Source: an uncultured Bacteroides sp. (lineage in GTDB: Bacteria; Bacteroidota; Bacteroidia; Bacteroidales; Bacteroidaceae). Taken from it: a stretch of 22,466 nucleotides of DNA. Position numbers and translations under genes: made by a program. Below the pieces are notes generated by a model, which was given only the letters and a program-made list of their open reading frames with translations, was not told the origin of the DNA and made no database searches. Each line of letters begins with the position of its first letter. The first letter of the stretch is position 1. The stretch spans positions 1-22,466 of the forward strand of contig USSR01000020.1 of assembly GCA_900557355.1 (NCBI GenBank). Reading direction: 5' to 3'. Below are positions 1-7,115 of this stretch, piece by piece.

Positions 1-1
1 T

Positions 2-553
2 GAAATCAATGTGCAGAATTCCATAGATCCTTTCTATATGGAGGATGGAGGAAAGAAATATCTCTTCTGGGGTAGTTTCCGTGGAATTTATGGTATTGAA
101 CTGTCGGATGACGGACTTTCTATAAAGAAAGGTGCTAAACTCCGTCAGGTAGCGGGGACAGCCTATGAAGGAACATATATTCATAAAAAAGATGGCTATT
201 ATTATTTCTTTGCATCCATAGGTACTTGTTGTGAAGGATTGAAGAGCACTTATACTACAGTTGTAGGTCGTTCGAAGAAGCTTTTTGGACCTTATGTTGA
301 TAAAAGCGGTAAGAAGATGCTGGATAACCACCATGAAGTGTTAATTCATAAGAATGATGCTTTTGTAGGTACCGGGCATAATTCAGAGATTGTAACGGAT
401 AAAGCAGGTAATGACTGGATGTTCTATCATGCGGTGAGTACTAAAAATCCCGGAGGTCGCGTGCTGATGATGGATAAGGTGAATTGGAAGGACGGATGGC
501 CATCAGTGACCGGCAATTCTCCGTCGATAGAAGCTGAAAGACCTGAAATGTAG
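2..553 (+). CDS. GH43 family glycoside hydrolase (arabinanase/arabinosidase-like), 5'-truncated by window edge
   Basis: The reading frame is open from the first bases, so this is the C-terminal 183 residues of a larger protein; a GTG at 11 is internal, not the start. Visible motifs are typical of the five-bladed beta-propeller GH43 enzymes: an N-x-I-D-P strand, then 'YEGTYIHKKDGYYYFFAS', whose Glu (visible residue 56) matches the family general acid, a 'GRSKKLFGPYVDKSG' strand, 'GTGHNSEI', whose His corresponds to the residue near the central metal in arabinanases, and 'DWMFYHAV'. The family hydrolyses alpha-L-arabinofuranosyl (or beta-xylosyl) linkages with inversion. The Cys pair in 'IGTCCEG' is often seen in endo-arabinanase-like members. 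It lies 22 bases before the next gene and probably shares its transcript. Family is confident; exact substrate is inference. Confidence 0.85.
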   Translation, partial: EINVQNSIDPFYMEDGGKKYLFWGSFRGIYGIELSDDGLSIKKGAKLRQVAGTAYEGTYIHKKDGYYYFFASIGTCCEGLKSTYTTVVGRSKKLFGPYVDKSGKKMLDNHHEVLIHKNDAFVGTGHNSEIVTDKAGNDWMFYHAVSTKNPGGRVLMMDKVNWKDGWPSVTGNSPSIEAERPEM

Positions 554-575
554 AATAGTAAAATGAAGATTGAAT

Positions 576-2600
576 ATGAGGTTAAAAAGATTGTTTTTAG
601 GGATAATGCTTTCTGCGGGCATTGCAAATATAGGAGCAGCAAATTATACTCCTGAGAATGTTTCCATTTCTTTAAAAGTTCCGGGCAATGACGCCCGGCA
701 CTATTCACTGACTCTCCAGAAGCAGCAGGACGGTGTGTATACCTGCCACTCTTCCGAGCAGTTGCCATTGGTTATTACCCGCCAGGTAGTTGATAAAGAT
801 GGCAAGCAGCGTATTAACGTTGTCATCACGGCCTTGGATACTGTTTATTTCAATTATGGCGAGCAAATAAAAACCGGATACCGTCATTCCGATTGCCAGT
901 TCTACATGCCCGGTTTCTGGTACCGCCAGAATCTTCGTTCTCCTGAAAAGGCCCCTTCTTTCCATACCTCGGATAGCTGGCTGGTACGCGAAGACCGTCT
1001 GAGTAGTCCTCTGACTGCCGCCTTCAATTCAAGTAAAGGCAAGTCCATGTCAGTCATCCGTATTGACAAGTTTGACAAGGAGGCTTTGACCACTCACAAA
1101 GAAGGCGAGGTCATTGTCTCCGGTGAGACTTCCATCGGCTATACCGGCTTCGAGAACATAGGTGGCATGACTGTCCTTTCCTAATGTTTCCCTTATAAGG
1201 AAGCTCCCAAGACTTATATCCGTAAACTGACTCTTGCCCCTTCCGTTGAGGCTTTCCAGCTGCTTCGCAAGGGTGATAGCATTACCCTGACCTGGGAACT
1301 GTCTGAGATTGCCGTTGCCGACTTCTCCGAGTGCGTACAACGTACCTGGGAGTATTGCTATGACACGAACCGTCCCCAACCGGTCAATACCCCCTATACA
1401 GTGGATCGTATGAAAGATGTTCTGAGCAACTTCTTTGTAGAGAGTTATGTGAATACTACTCCTACCCATTACTATTCGGGCGTTGAGCTGAAGACAGCCA
1501 CCTGTGCCAGTACTGATGTTGCTGAAGTCGGTTTTGTGGGCCGTACGTTGCTAAATGCTTTCAACGCATTGGAATACGGTTTCCAGCAGAACCGCCCTGA
1601 ACTTGTGAACAGTGCTAACAGTATCTTTGATACTTATCTTTCAAGCGGTTTCTCTCCTGCGGGCTTTTTCAATGAGGTTGTCCATTATAACCGTGATTTT
1701 AAAGAGCCTAAGCTCAGTATCCGCCGTCAATCGGAAGGTGTGTATGCCATTTTGAATTATCTGGCTTACGAGAAGCAACACAAGCGTAAACATCCCGAAT
1801 GGGAGAAACGTCTGAAGGTAATTCTGGACAGTTTCCTCCGTCTCCAGAATGCTGACGGTAGCTTCCCCCGTAAGTTCAAGGATGATTTCTCTATCGTAGA
1901 CGGTACCGGTGGCAGTACTCCTTCGGCTACTTTGCCTCTGGTAATGGCCTACAAGTATTTCAAGGACAAGCGTTACCTGGAGAGTGCCAAACGTACAGTT
2001 AATTATCTGGAGAATGAGCTTATCTCTAAATCCGATTATTTCTCTTCCACTTTGGATGCTAATTGTGAGGATAAGGAAGCTTCCCTTTATGCTGCTACTG
2101 CCACTTATTACCTTGCTCTGGTTACTAAAGGTGCGGAGCGTGCTCACTATGCCGAACTTTGCAGGAAGGCTGCTTATTTCGCCTTATCCTGGTATTATAC
2201 CTGGGATGTTCCCTTTGCCGAAGGTCAGATGTTGGGTGATATCGGTTTGAAGACTCGTGGCTGGGGTAATGTGTCTGTTGAGAATAACCATATTGATGTG
2301 TTTATATTTGAGTTTGCTGATGTGTTACATTGGCTTTCCAAGGAGTTCAATGAGGCTCGTTTCTCAGACTTTGCTGAGGTTATTTCCACTTCCATGCGTC
2401 AATTGCTTCCCTATGAGGGTCATATGTGTGGTGTTTCCAAAGTAGGTTATTACCCTGAGGTTGTCCAACACACGAACTGGGATTACGGTCGTAATGGTAA
2501 GGGATATTACAATGATATCTTTGCTCCGGGCTGGACGGTTGCCTCGCTGTGGGAACTATTTTCACCAGGACGTGCAGAACAATTTTTCTCTAAAAAATAA
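576..2600 (+). pseudogene. Secreted (alpha/alpha)-barrel glycosidase-like protein, interrupted by in-frame TAA
   Basis: One continuous frame of 675 codons from ATG 576 (preferred over an upstream TTG at 570 because MRLKRLFLGIMLSAGIANIG reads as a signal peptide) to TAA 2598-2600. A single in-frame TAA at 1182-1184 (codon 203) splits it; the next 471 codons carry on in the same frame without a gap. The first part, after the signal peptide, is beta-rich with no motif I recognise. The rest looks like a helical alpha/alpha toroid: 'LQNADGSFPRKF' near residue 424, 'GGSTPSATLPLVMAYKYF' and repeated helices with 'DKRYLESAKRTVNYLE'. That architecture is common in glycosidases and lyases of this type, but I cannot assign a family; GH154-like is one possibility. 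A true nonsense mutation (for example from TTA) or a sequencing error are both possible. C-ending codons are visibly more frequent than in neighbouring genes. Confidence 0.7.
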
Positions 2601-2622
2601 AGCATAAACATTATAAGCGAGT

Positions 2623-3759
2623 ATGAATAAAATTATGATTATTTTAGCAGGATTTGTGCTATTAGCATCAGCCTGTACAAGTAAGCAGGTCAGTGAAAAG
2701 ACTGCTTCAGGGTTGAATCCAGCTGATTTCCGTATGGAAGTGGATGGTAAACAGACAGACCTGTTTGTACTAAAGAATAAAAATGGTATGGAAGTTTGTA
2801 TTACAAACTTTGGTGGACGTATTGTATCAGTAATGGTACCGGATAAAGATGGAGTTATGCGTGATGTTGTATTAGGACTCGATTCTATTCAAGACTACGT
2901 GAAACTTCCTACGAATTTTGGTGCTACCATCGGACGTTATGGTAATCGCATTAACCAGGGTAAGATTACCATAGACGGTGTAGAATATCAATTGCCACGG
3001 AATAACTATGGCCACTGCCTACATGGTGGTTCTAAAGGCTTTGACTTCCGGGTTTTCAATGCACATCAGCTGAGTGATCAGGTTTTGGAATTGAGCTATT
3101 TATCAAAAGATGGGGAAGAGGGATTTCCGGGTAATTTGACTTGTAAGGTCACTTTCTCACTGACAGATGATAATGCCATCGATATTCATTATAGTGCCGA
3201 AACGGATCGTACTACGGTTGTTAACCTGACTAATCATTCATATTTCAACCTGGATGGTGATCCTTCCAAAGACAACTCGGATTATCTACTGACCATTAAT
3301 GCTGATGCATATACTCCTGTGGACAGTACTTTTATGACTACCGGTGAGATTGCTCCTGTAGAAAATACAGACATGGATTTCCGTCAACCTACGGCCATCG
3401 GAGCACGCATTAATAAGGATTTTATTCAATTGAAGTATGGTAAAGGTTACGATCATAACTGGGTACTCAATACAAAAGGGGATATTTCTCAGAAATGTGC
3501 TACTCTCGAATCTCCTAAAACAGGTATCGTACTCGATGTTTACACGAACGAACCGGGAATTCAGATTTATGCCGGCAACTTCCTTGATGGTACGGTAAAG
3601 GGAAAGAAAGGCATCGTATATGGTCATCGTGCTTCCGTTTGTTTGGAAACTCAGAAATATCCCGATACTCCTAATAAACCGGAATGGCCGTCAGCATTAT
3701 TGAAACCGGGAGAGAAATATGATAGCCATTGCATATATAAATTTTCCGTAAGAAAATGA
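2623..3759 (+). CDS. galM: Aldose 1-epimerase (mutarotase), lipoprotein
   Basis: This 378-residue protein interconverts alpha and beta anomers of aldoses such as galactose. The N-terminus MNKIMIILAGFVLLASAC is a lipoprotein signal with the lipobox Cys at residue 18, so it is likely periplasmic or outer-membrane anchored. Family motifs run in order: 'NFGGRIVSVMVPDKDG', 'GATIGRYGNRI', 'HCLHGGSKGFD' (His134), 'NLTNHSYFNLDG' (His205), 'YDHNWVLN', 'GIQIYAGNFLDG' and 'SVCLETQKYPDTPN', whose Glu342 matches the catalytic base. Length fits the bacterial secreted GalM group, which carries an extra N-terminal lipoprotein leader. It begins 22 bases after the interrupted gene and is followed at 48 bases by GH105, so it is in the same operon. 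In a PUL it would speed anomer equilibration of released sugars before transport (inference). Confidence 0.93.
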   Translation: MNKIMIILAGFVLLASACTSKQVSEKTASGLNPADFRMEVDGKQTDLFVLKNKNGMEVCITNFGGRIVSVMVPDKDGVMRDVVLGLDSIQDYVKLPTNFGATIGRYGNRINQGKITIDGVEYQLPRNNYGHCLHGGSKGFDFRVFNAHQLSDQVLELSYLSKDGEEGFPGNLTCKVTFSLTDDNAIDIHYSAETDRTTVVNLTNHSYFNLDGDPSKDNSDYLLTINADAYTPVDSTFMTTGEIAPVENTDMDFRQPTAIGARINKDFIQLKYGKGYDHNWVLNTKGDISQKCATLESPKTGIVLDVYTNEPGIQIYAGNFLDGTVKGKKGIVYGHRASVCLETQKYPDTPNKPEWPSALLKPGEKYDSHCIYKFSVRK

Positions 3760-3806
3760 TAAGACAACTGAGCAAATTAATTATTCATTTAAAGACTATA
3801 AGAATT

Positions 3807-4922
3807 ATGAAGAGAGATTATCGTTTCATTTATCTATTTGTTGTGGCTGTATTTGTAATGACAAGTACCATCACCGCACAAGATTATTTCAGTAATTTCC
3901 CTGTAAGAGCAAATCCAAAAATCGTAGGGAAAAAGGTAAGTAGCCGCCTGATGGAGACCAAACACCAACTTTATGGAGACAGAGGTATACATTATGCTGA
4001 AGTCTGCACCTGGTATGGAGCGCTCCGGTTCGCCGAAATGACGAATGACAAGGAACTTACCAAGAAACTGAGAGAGCGTTTTGAACTGTTGTTCCATCTG
4101 GAGAAAGACTTGCTTCCTCCTCCGATTCATGTAGACCAGAATATGTTCGGTTGTCTGCCTCTGAAACTGTATCGCATGACGAAGGACGAGCGCTATAAAG
4201 AACTGGGATTACCGTATGCCGATACGCAGTGGATTCTTCCTGAGAAGGCAAACGATGAAGAACGTAAATGGCATAAGAAAGGATATTCCTGGCAGACCCG
4301 CCTTTGGATTGATGATATGTATATGATTACCATTGTGCAAGCCGAAGCCTATCACGTAACGGGAGATAAAAAATACATCAACCGCGCTGCCAAGGAAATG
4401 GTGCTTTATCTGGATGAGATTCAGCGTGAGAACGGTCTCTTTTATCATGCGCCCGATGTGCCCTTCTATTGGGGACGTGGCGATGGCTGGATGGCTGTTG
4501 GTATGACGGAATTGCTTTTCAACCTTCCTGAAAACGATCCTAACCGTCAACGCATCCTCAAAGGATATCGCTTGATGATGGAGAACCTGAAGAAATATGT
4601 GAATGAAGATGGACTCTGGAACCAGTTGATTGACGAAAAGGACTGCTGGACGGAAACTTCCGGTTCGGCAATGTTTACGTATGCCATGATTTTGGGTGTG
4701 AAGAACGGATGGCTGGACAAGGATGAATATGGACCGATTGCCCGCCGTGCATGGTTGGGACTTTGCAACTATCTTGATGATAACAATGACTTGATGGAAG
4801 TTTGCATCGGTACAGGCAAGAAGAACAGCCACCAGTATTATCTGGATCGTCCCCGCATTACAGGTGATTATCATGGGCAAGCTCCCATTATTTGGTGTGC
4901 TTATGCGTTGCTGAGCGAATAA
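3807..4922 (+). CDS. GH105 unsaturated glycuronyl hydrolase (copy 1)
   Basis: GH105 enzymes remove the 4-deoxy-4,5-unsaturated uronic acid that polysaccharide lyases leave at the non-reducing end, by hydrating the double bond. I start at ATG 3807 rather than the in-frame ATG at 3756. The latter overlaps the galM stop and would put 17 extra residues before the signal peptide MKRDYRFIYLFVVAVFVMTS; with 3807 the protein is 371 residues, matching the two paralogues downstream. Conserved features are 'GLPYADTQW', 'YSWQTRLWIDDMYMITIV' (Asp169 aligns with the catalytic Asp of the W-x-D-x-x-Y-M motif), 'YHAPDVPFYWGRGDGWMAVG' and 'WTETSGSAMF'. The fold is an (alpha/alpha)6 barrel. It differs more from copies 2 and 3 than those do from each other, so it may prefer a different linkage. 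Last gene of its operon. Confidence 0.92.
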   Translation: MKRDYRFIYLFVVAVFVMTSTITAQDYFSNFPVRANPKIVGKKVSSRLMETKHQLYGDRGIHYAEVCTWYGALRFAEMTNDKELTKKLRERFELLFHLEKDLLPPPIHVDQNMFGCLPLKLYRMTKDERYKELGLPYADTQWILPEKANDEERKWHKKGYSWQTRLWIDDMYMITIVQAEAYHVTGDKKYINRAAKEMVLYLDEIQRENGLFYHAPDVPFYWGRGDGWMAVGMTELLFNLPENDPNRQRILKGYRLMMENLKKYVNEDGLWNQLIDEKDCWTETSGSAMFTYAMILGVKNGWLDKDEYGPIARRAWLGLCNYLDDNNDLMEVCIGTGKKNSHQYYLDRPRITGDYHGQAPIIWCAYALLSE

Positions 4923-4943
4923 AATATTCTATTCTTCATAGTT

Positions 4944-4965
4944 GGCTGAAAAAGCCACTTTAATT
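4944..4965 (+). terminator. Short hairpin with T-rich tail after GH105 copy 1
   Basis: A 5-bp stem TGGCT/AGCCA (4944-4948 with 4954-4958) closes a GAAAA loop and is followed by CTTTAATTT. It lies 22 bases after the stop codon, a usual place for an intrinsic terminator. The stem is short, so it may act together with the next hairpin. Confidence 0.5.
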
Positions 4966-4967
4966 TA

Positions 4968-5007
4968 TATACTTCATAATCTCTTTATTGGGATTATGAA
5001 GTATATG
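4968..5007. terminator. 15-bp perfect inverted repeat, probable operon-end hairpin
   Basis: Arms 4968-4982 and 4993-5007 are perfect reverse complements of 15 bases around a 10-base loop, followed by GTGTTATTTTA. The stem is AT-rich. Placement between the end of the GH43-to-GH105 block and the separately transcribed sulfatase favours a terminator; a stable 3' mRNA end is an alternative. Confidence 0.55.
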
Positions 5008-5079
5008 TGTTATTTTACCTGAGTACTAATAAAAGACTTATTTTCGCATACGTTTAAAGTGATGTGAAAGAGGAAATTA

Positions 5080-5087
5080 TTCGTTTG
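5080..5087 (+). promoter_or_regulatory. Weak candidate -7 box for the sulfatase
   Basis: TTCGTTTG differs at one base from the Bacteroides -7 consensus TAnnTTTG and lies 28 bases before the sulfatase ATG. The preceding 192-base gap contains two hairpins that probably stop upstream transcription, so a new promoter is expected here. I see no convincing -33 TTTG at normal spacing. Confidence 0.25.
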
Positions 5088-5114
5088 TGGAACTTATACT
5101 TAAAATAGATAGTT

Positions 5115-6665
5115 ATGGATTTAAGAAAGTATCTCTTTTCAGGAGTTATTCTCCAGGGGGTAGGCTTGTCCTTGTACGCTCAGACAGATAAGCCCAATAT
5201 TGTGGTGATAATGACAGATCAGCAGCGCGCGGATTTGTGTGGGCGTGAAGGTTTTCCGATGGAAATCACTCCGTACGTCGATGAATTGGCGTACCAAAAT
5301 GCCTGGTTTGATAAAGCGTATACGGTTATGCCTGCCAGCAGTCCAGCACGTTGTTCTATGTTTACAGGCCGTTTCCCCAGTGCTACTCATGTGCGTACGA
5401 ATCACAATGTACGTGATGTACACTATGCAAAAGATTTGGTAACTGTTTTGAAGGAGAACCATTATAAGACTGCTTTAGTGGGTAAGAATCATGGCTATTT
5501 GAGTTCGAAAGATATGGATTTCTGGTCTGAATATTCTCACTGGGGAAAGAATAAGCCGGTGACGGAGGGAGAACGTGCCGTTTCCGAATTCTTTAAAGAG
5601 TCTGTCGGACAGTGTCTGGAACCTTCGCCTATACCTGTCAAGGACCAACAGCCCGCAAGAATAGTGGATGAAGCTATAGAATGGATCGACAGCCAGAAGG
5701 ATAATCCGTTCTTTGTCTGGGTTTCATTTCCCGAACCACATAATCCCTATCAAGTCTGTGAACCTTATTACTCGATGTTTGCACCGGATAAGCTTCCGCC
5801 AGTGAAGACTTCACGTCAGGATGCATTGAGGAAAGGGGAGAAGTACCAGATACTGGCAGAACTGGAAGATGCTTCTTGTCCTGATCTAGAGAAAGATATA
5901 CCTCGATTAAGGGGAAATTATATGGGAATGATTCGCCTTATAGATGATCAGATAAAGCGACTGATTGAGGACTTGAAAGAAAAAGGACTTTTTGAGAAAA
6001 CAATCATTGTAGTTCTGTCTGACCATGGTGATTATTGCGGTGAATACGGCTTAATTCGCAAAGGAGCAGGCTTGTCCGAGTCCCTGACCCGTATACCAAT
6101 GGTTTGGGCCGGTTATCAGATAAAGAAACAGGCTAAAGCGATAGATGCGCATGTTTCATTGGCAGATCTTTTCCCTACTTTTTGTACGGTGATAGGTGAT
6201 TCTATACCTGTAGGTGTGCAGGGACGGAGTTTGTGGCCGATGCTGACAGGTAAGAAATACCCGAAAGAGGAGTTTTCAAGTATAGTTGTGCAGTTGGGCT
6301 TCGGTGGTGAGGATGTGCCTTTGGATGATAAACTGACTTTTGAGCAGGAAGGTGCGCTGGGACATGATAAAGTGGCTCGTTTTGACGAACTGAATACCTG
6401 GACTCAGAGCGGAACTTCCCGAATGGTGCGTATGGGCGACTGGAAACTGGTAATGAACAGTTATGGAAGGGGAGAACTGTATAATCTGAAGAAAGACCCG
6501 TATGAAATTAATAACCTGTTTGGAAACTCAAAGTTTGTAAATAAGCAGAATGAGTTGTTGACAAAACTGGTGGCTTGGGAATTGCGTTTGCAGGATCCAT
6601 TGCCACTGCCCCGACATCGTTATCATTTCAAACGGAATCCTTATAATTATCATTTTTCCGAGTGA
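5115..6665 (+). CDS. Exported Ser-type sulfatase (S1 family)
   Basis: This 516-residue enzyme hydrolyses sulfate esters, here presumably from a sulfated sugar. A signal peptide covers about residues 1-22 (MDLRKYLFSGVILQGVGLSL). 'PNIVVIMTDQQRADLCG' supplies the metal-binding Asp35. 'ASSPARCSMFTGR' is the S1 signature with Ser75 at the position converted to formylglycine. That makes it a Ser-type enzyme, which needs the radical-SAM maturase anSME, encoded elsewhere. 'VVLSDHGDYCGEYGL' supplies metal ligands Asp303 and His304. The C-terminal part has the small domain typical of S1 enzymes ('WKLVMNSYGRGELYNLKKDP'). It seems to be a one-gene unit, with hairpins on both sides. The S1 subfamily and regiospecificity cannot be read from the sequence. 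Confidence 0.92.
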   Translation: MDLRKYLFSGVILQGVGLSLYAQTDKPNIVVIMTDQQRADLCGREGFPMEITPYVDELAYQNAWFDKAYTVMPASSPARCSMFTGRFPSATHVRTNHNVRDVHYAKDLVTVLKENHYKTALVGKNHGYLSSKDMDFWSEYSHWGKNKPVTEGERAVSEFFKESVGQCLEPSPIPVKDQQPARIVDEAIEWIDSQKDNPFFVWVSFPEPHNPYQVCEPYYSMFAPDKLPPVKTSRQDALRKGEKYQILAELEDASCPDLEKDIPRLRGNYMGMIRLIDDQIKRLIEDLKEKGLFEKTIIVVLSDHGDYCGEYGLIRKGAGLSESLTRIPMVWAGYQIKKQAKAIDAHVSLADLFPTFCTVIGDSIPVGVQGRSLWPMLTGKKYPKEEFSSIVVQLGFGGEDVPLDDKLTFEQEGALGHDKVARFDELNTWTQSGTSRMVRMGDWKLVMNSYGRGELYNLKKDPYEINNLFGNSKFVNKQNELLTKLVAWELRLQDPLPLPRHRYHFKRNPYNYHFSE

Positions 6666-6688
6666 TTCATGACTGCACGGTTATGAAT
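6665..6688 (+). terminator. Hairpin directly after the sulfatase stop
   Basis: ATTCATGAC (6665-6673) pairs with GTTATGAAT (6680-6688) over 9 bp, including one G-U pair, around a 6-base loop. It begins on the last base of the stop codon. The T-rich tract (CTATTTTCTT) starts about 8 bases later, so terminator function is plausible but not ideal. Confidence 0.4.
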
Positions 6689-6772
6689 TAAGCCGACTAT
6701 TTTCTTCTATTATAGCAATAACTCTTACAGGCATCTTTTATTTCACCGCCTGCCTATTGGGATATAGCTTAC

Positions 6773-6888
6773 TAGGCACTTTTTATTCGTTCTACTATAG
6801 TATACTTTACGTTTTACTATAGTGGTTCGTAAGGAACGCTATAGTTATCCTTGCGTTCCACTATAGTAGAACGAATAAAAAATAGGCA
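6773..6888. repeat. MITE-like palindromic element with flanking TAGGCA direct repeats
   Basis: Perfect 22-base inverted arms at 6780-6801 and 6860-6881 enclose 58 bases. Each arm contains ATTCGTTCTACTATAGT (on the right, its reverse complement). The next base outward on each side (6779 and 6882) is a mismatch, then TAGGCA occurs in direct orientation at 6773-6778 and 6883-6888, as a target-site duplication would. The interior is itself partly palindromic about 6830.5: GGAACGC (6833-6839) pairs with GCGTTCC (6853-6859), and CTATAGT cores recur at 22-base steps. No coding capacity. It could be a small non-autonomous mobile element, a REP/BIME-like repeat, or a regulatory operator array. Confidence 0.65.
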
Positions 6889-6947
6889 ATGAAGAGGGCC
6901 TTATTGGGCAATGAAAGAAGTTCAAACAGCATTGTGGCAGAGAACCT

Positions 6948-6984
6948 ACTTCGATGAAATGGGCTATTTTCATCGAAGTCTTTT
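6948..6984 (+). terminator. 12-bp perfect hairpin followed by CTTTT
   Basis: ACTTCGATGAAA (6948-6959) and TTTCATCGAAGT (6968-6979) pair perfectly across an 8-base loop, then CTTTT. It would read as an intrinsic terminator on the + strand. It sits 283 bases after the sulfatase stop and 136 before the regulator start, so it could insulate the regulator from upstream transcription, or attenuate it if the promoter lies further upstream. Confidence 0.45.
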
Positions 6985-7079
6985 CATAAACGACGGTTTC
7001 CTACATTTTTAAAAGTATTAAAGAGACGAATTTTTTATTTATTGAAGTATTTCTGCTATCGTTTGTCATCAGATTGAGC

Positions 7080-7087
7080 TATATTTG
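7080..7087 (+). promoter_or_regulatory. Candidate -7 box for the HTCS regulator
   Basis: TATATTTG matches the Bacteroides TAnnTTTG -7 consensus exactly and lies 29 bases before the ATG at 7116. A TTTG at 7062-7065 is the nearest -33-like motif, but the spacing of 14 is shorter than the usual 19-21, so only the -7 element is well supported. Confidence 0.4.
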
Positions 7088-7115
7088 ACGTGCGAATCTA
7101 TCAAAAAACACAAAA

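Larger units (their letters stand above)
6666..7115. other. 450-base intergenic region between sulfatase and HTCS regulator
   Basis: No credible gene is present. The region holds, in order: the post-sulfatase hairpin; a TGCCTA/TAGGCA inverted pair (6751-6756 with 6773-6778); a 104-base palindromic element flanked by TAGGCA; a 12-bp hairpin at 6948-6979; an AT-rich stretch around 7000-7050; and a TATATTTG box 29 bases before the regulator ATG. All are described separately. Confidence 0.7.

Noticed and set aside
11..553. GTG at 11 as the true start of the GH43 gene
   Set aside because: The frame is open to the window edge, and the fragment lacks the N-terminal blades and signal peptide of the family.
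3756..3806. N-terminal extension of GH105 copy 1
   Set aside because: It overlaps the galM stop and puts 17 residues ahead of an evident signal peptide; ATG 3807 matches the paralogues.
4209..4880. Long open frame of 223 codons on the - strand, opposite GH105 copy 1 (a similar one lies at 21837-22394 opposite GH115)
   Set aside because: Both are fully antisense to well-supported genes, lack recognisable motifs and are rich in the residues typical of reverse-strand shadows.
6794..6867. CRISPR array, from the regular 22-bp period
   Set aside because: The repeated core is only 7-8 bases, the spacers are too short, and no cas genes are present.
6780..6881. Invertible promoter (phase-variable switch)
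   Set aside because: Inverted arms are present, but the enclosed 58 bases are themselves near-palindromic, hold no clear TAnnTTTG box, and no recombinase gene is nearby, so inversion would change little.
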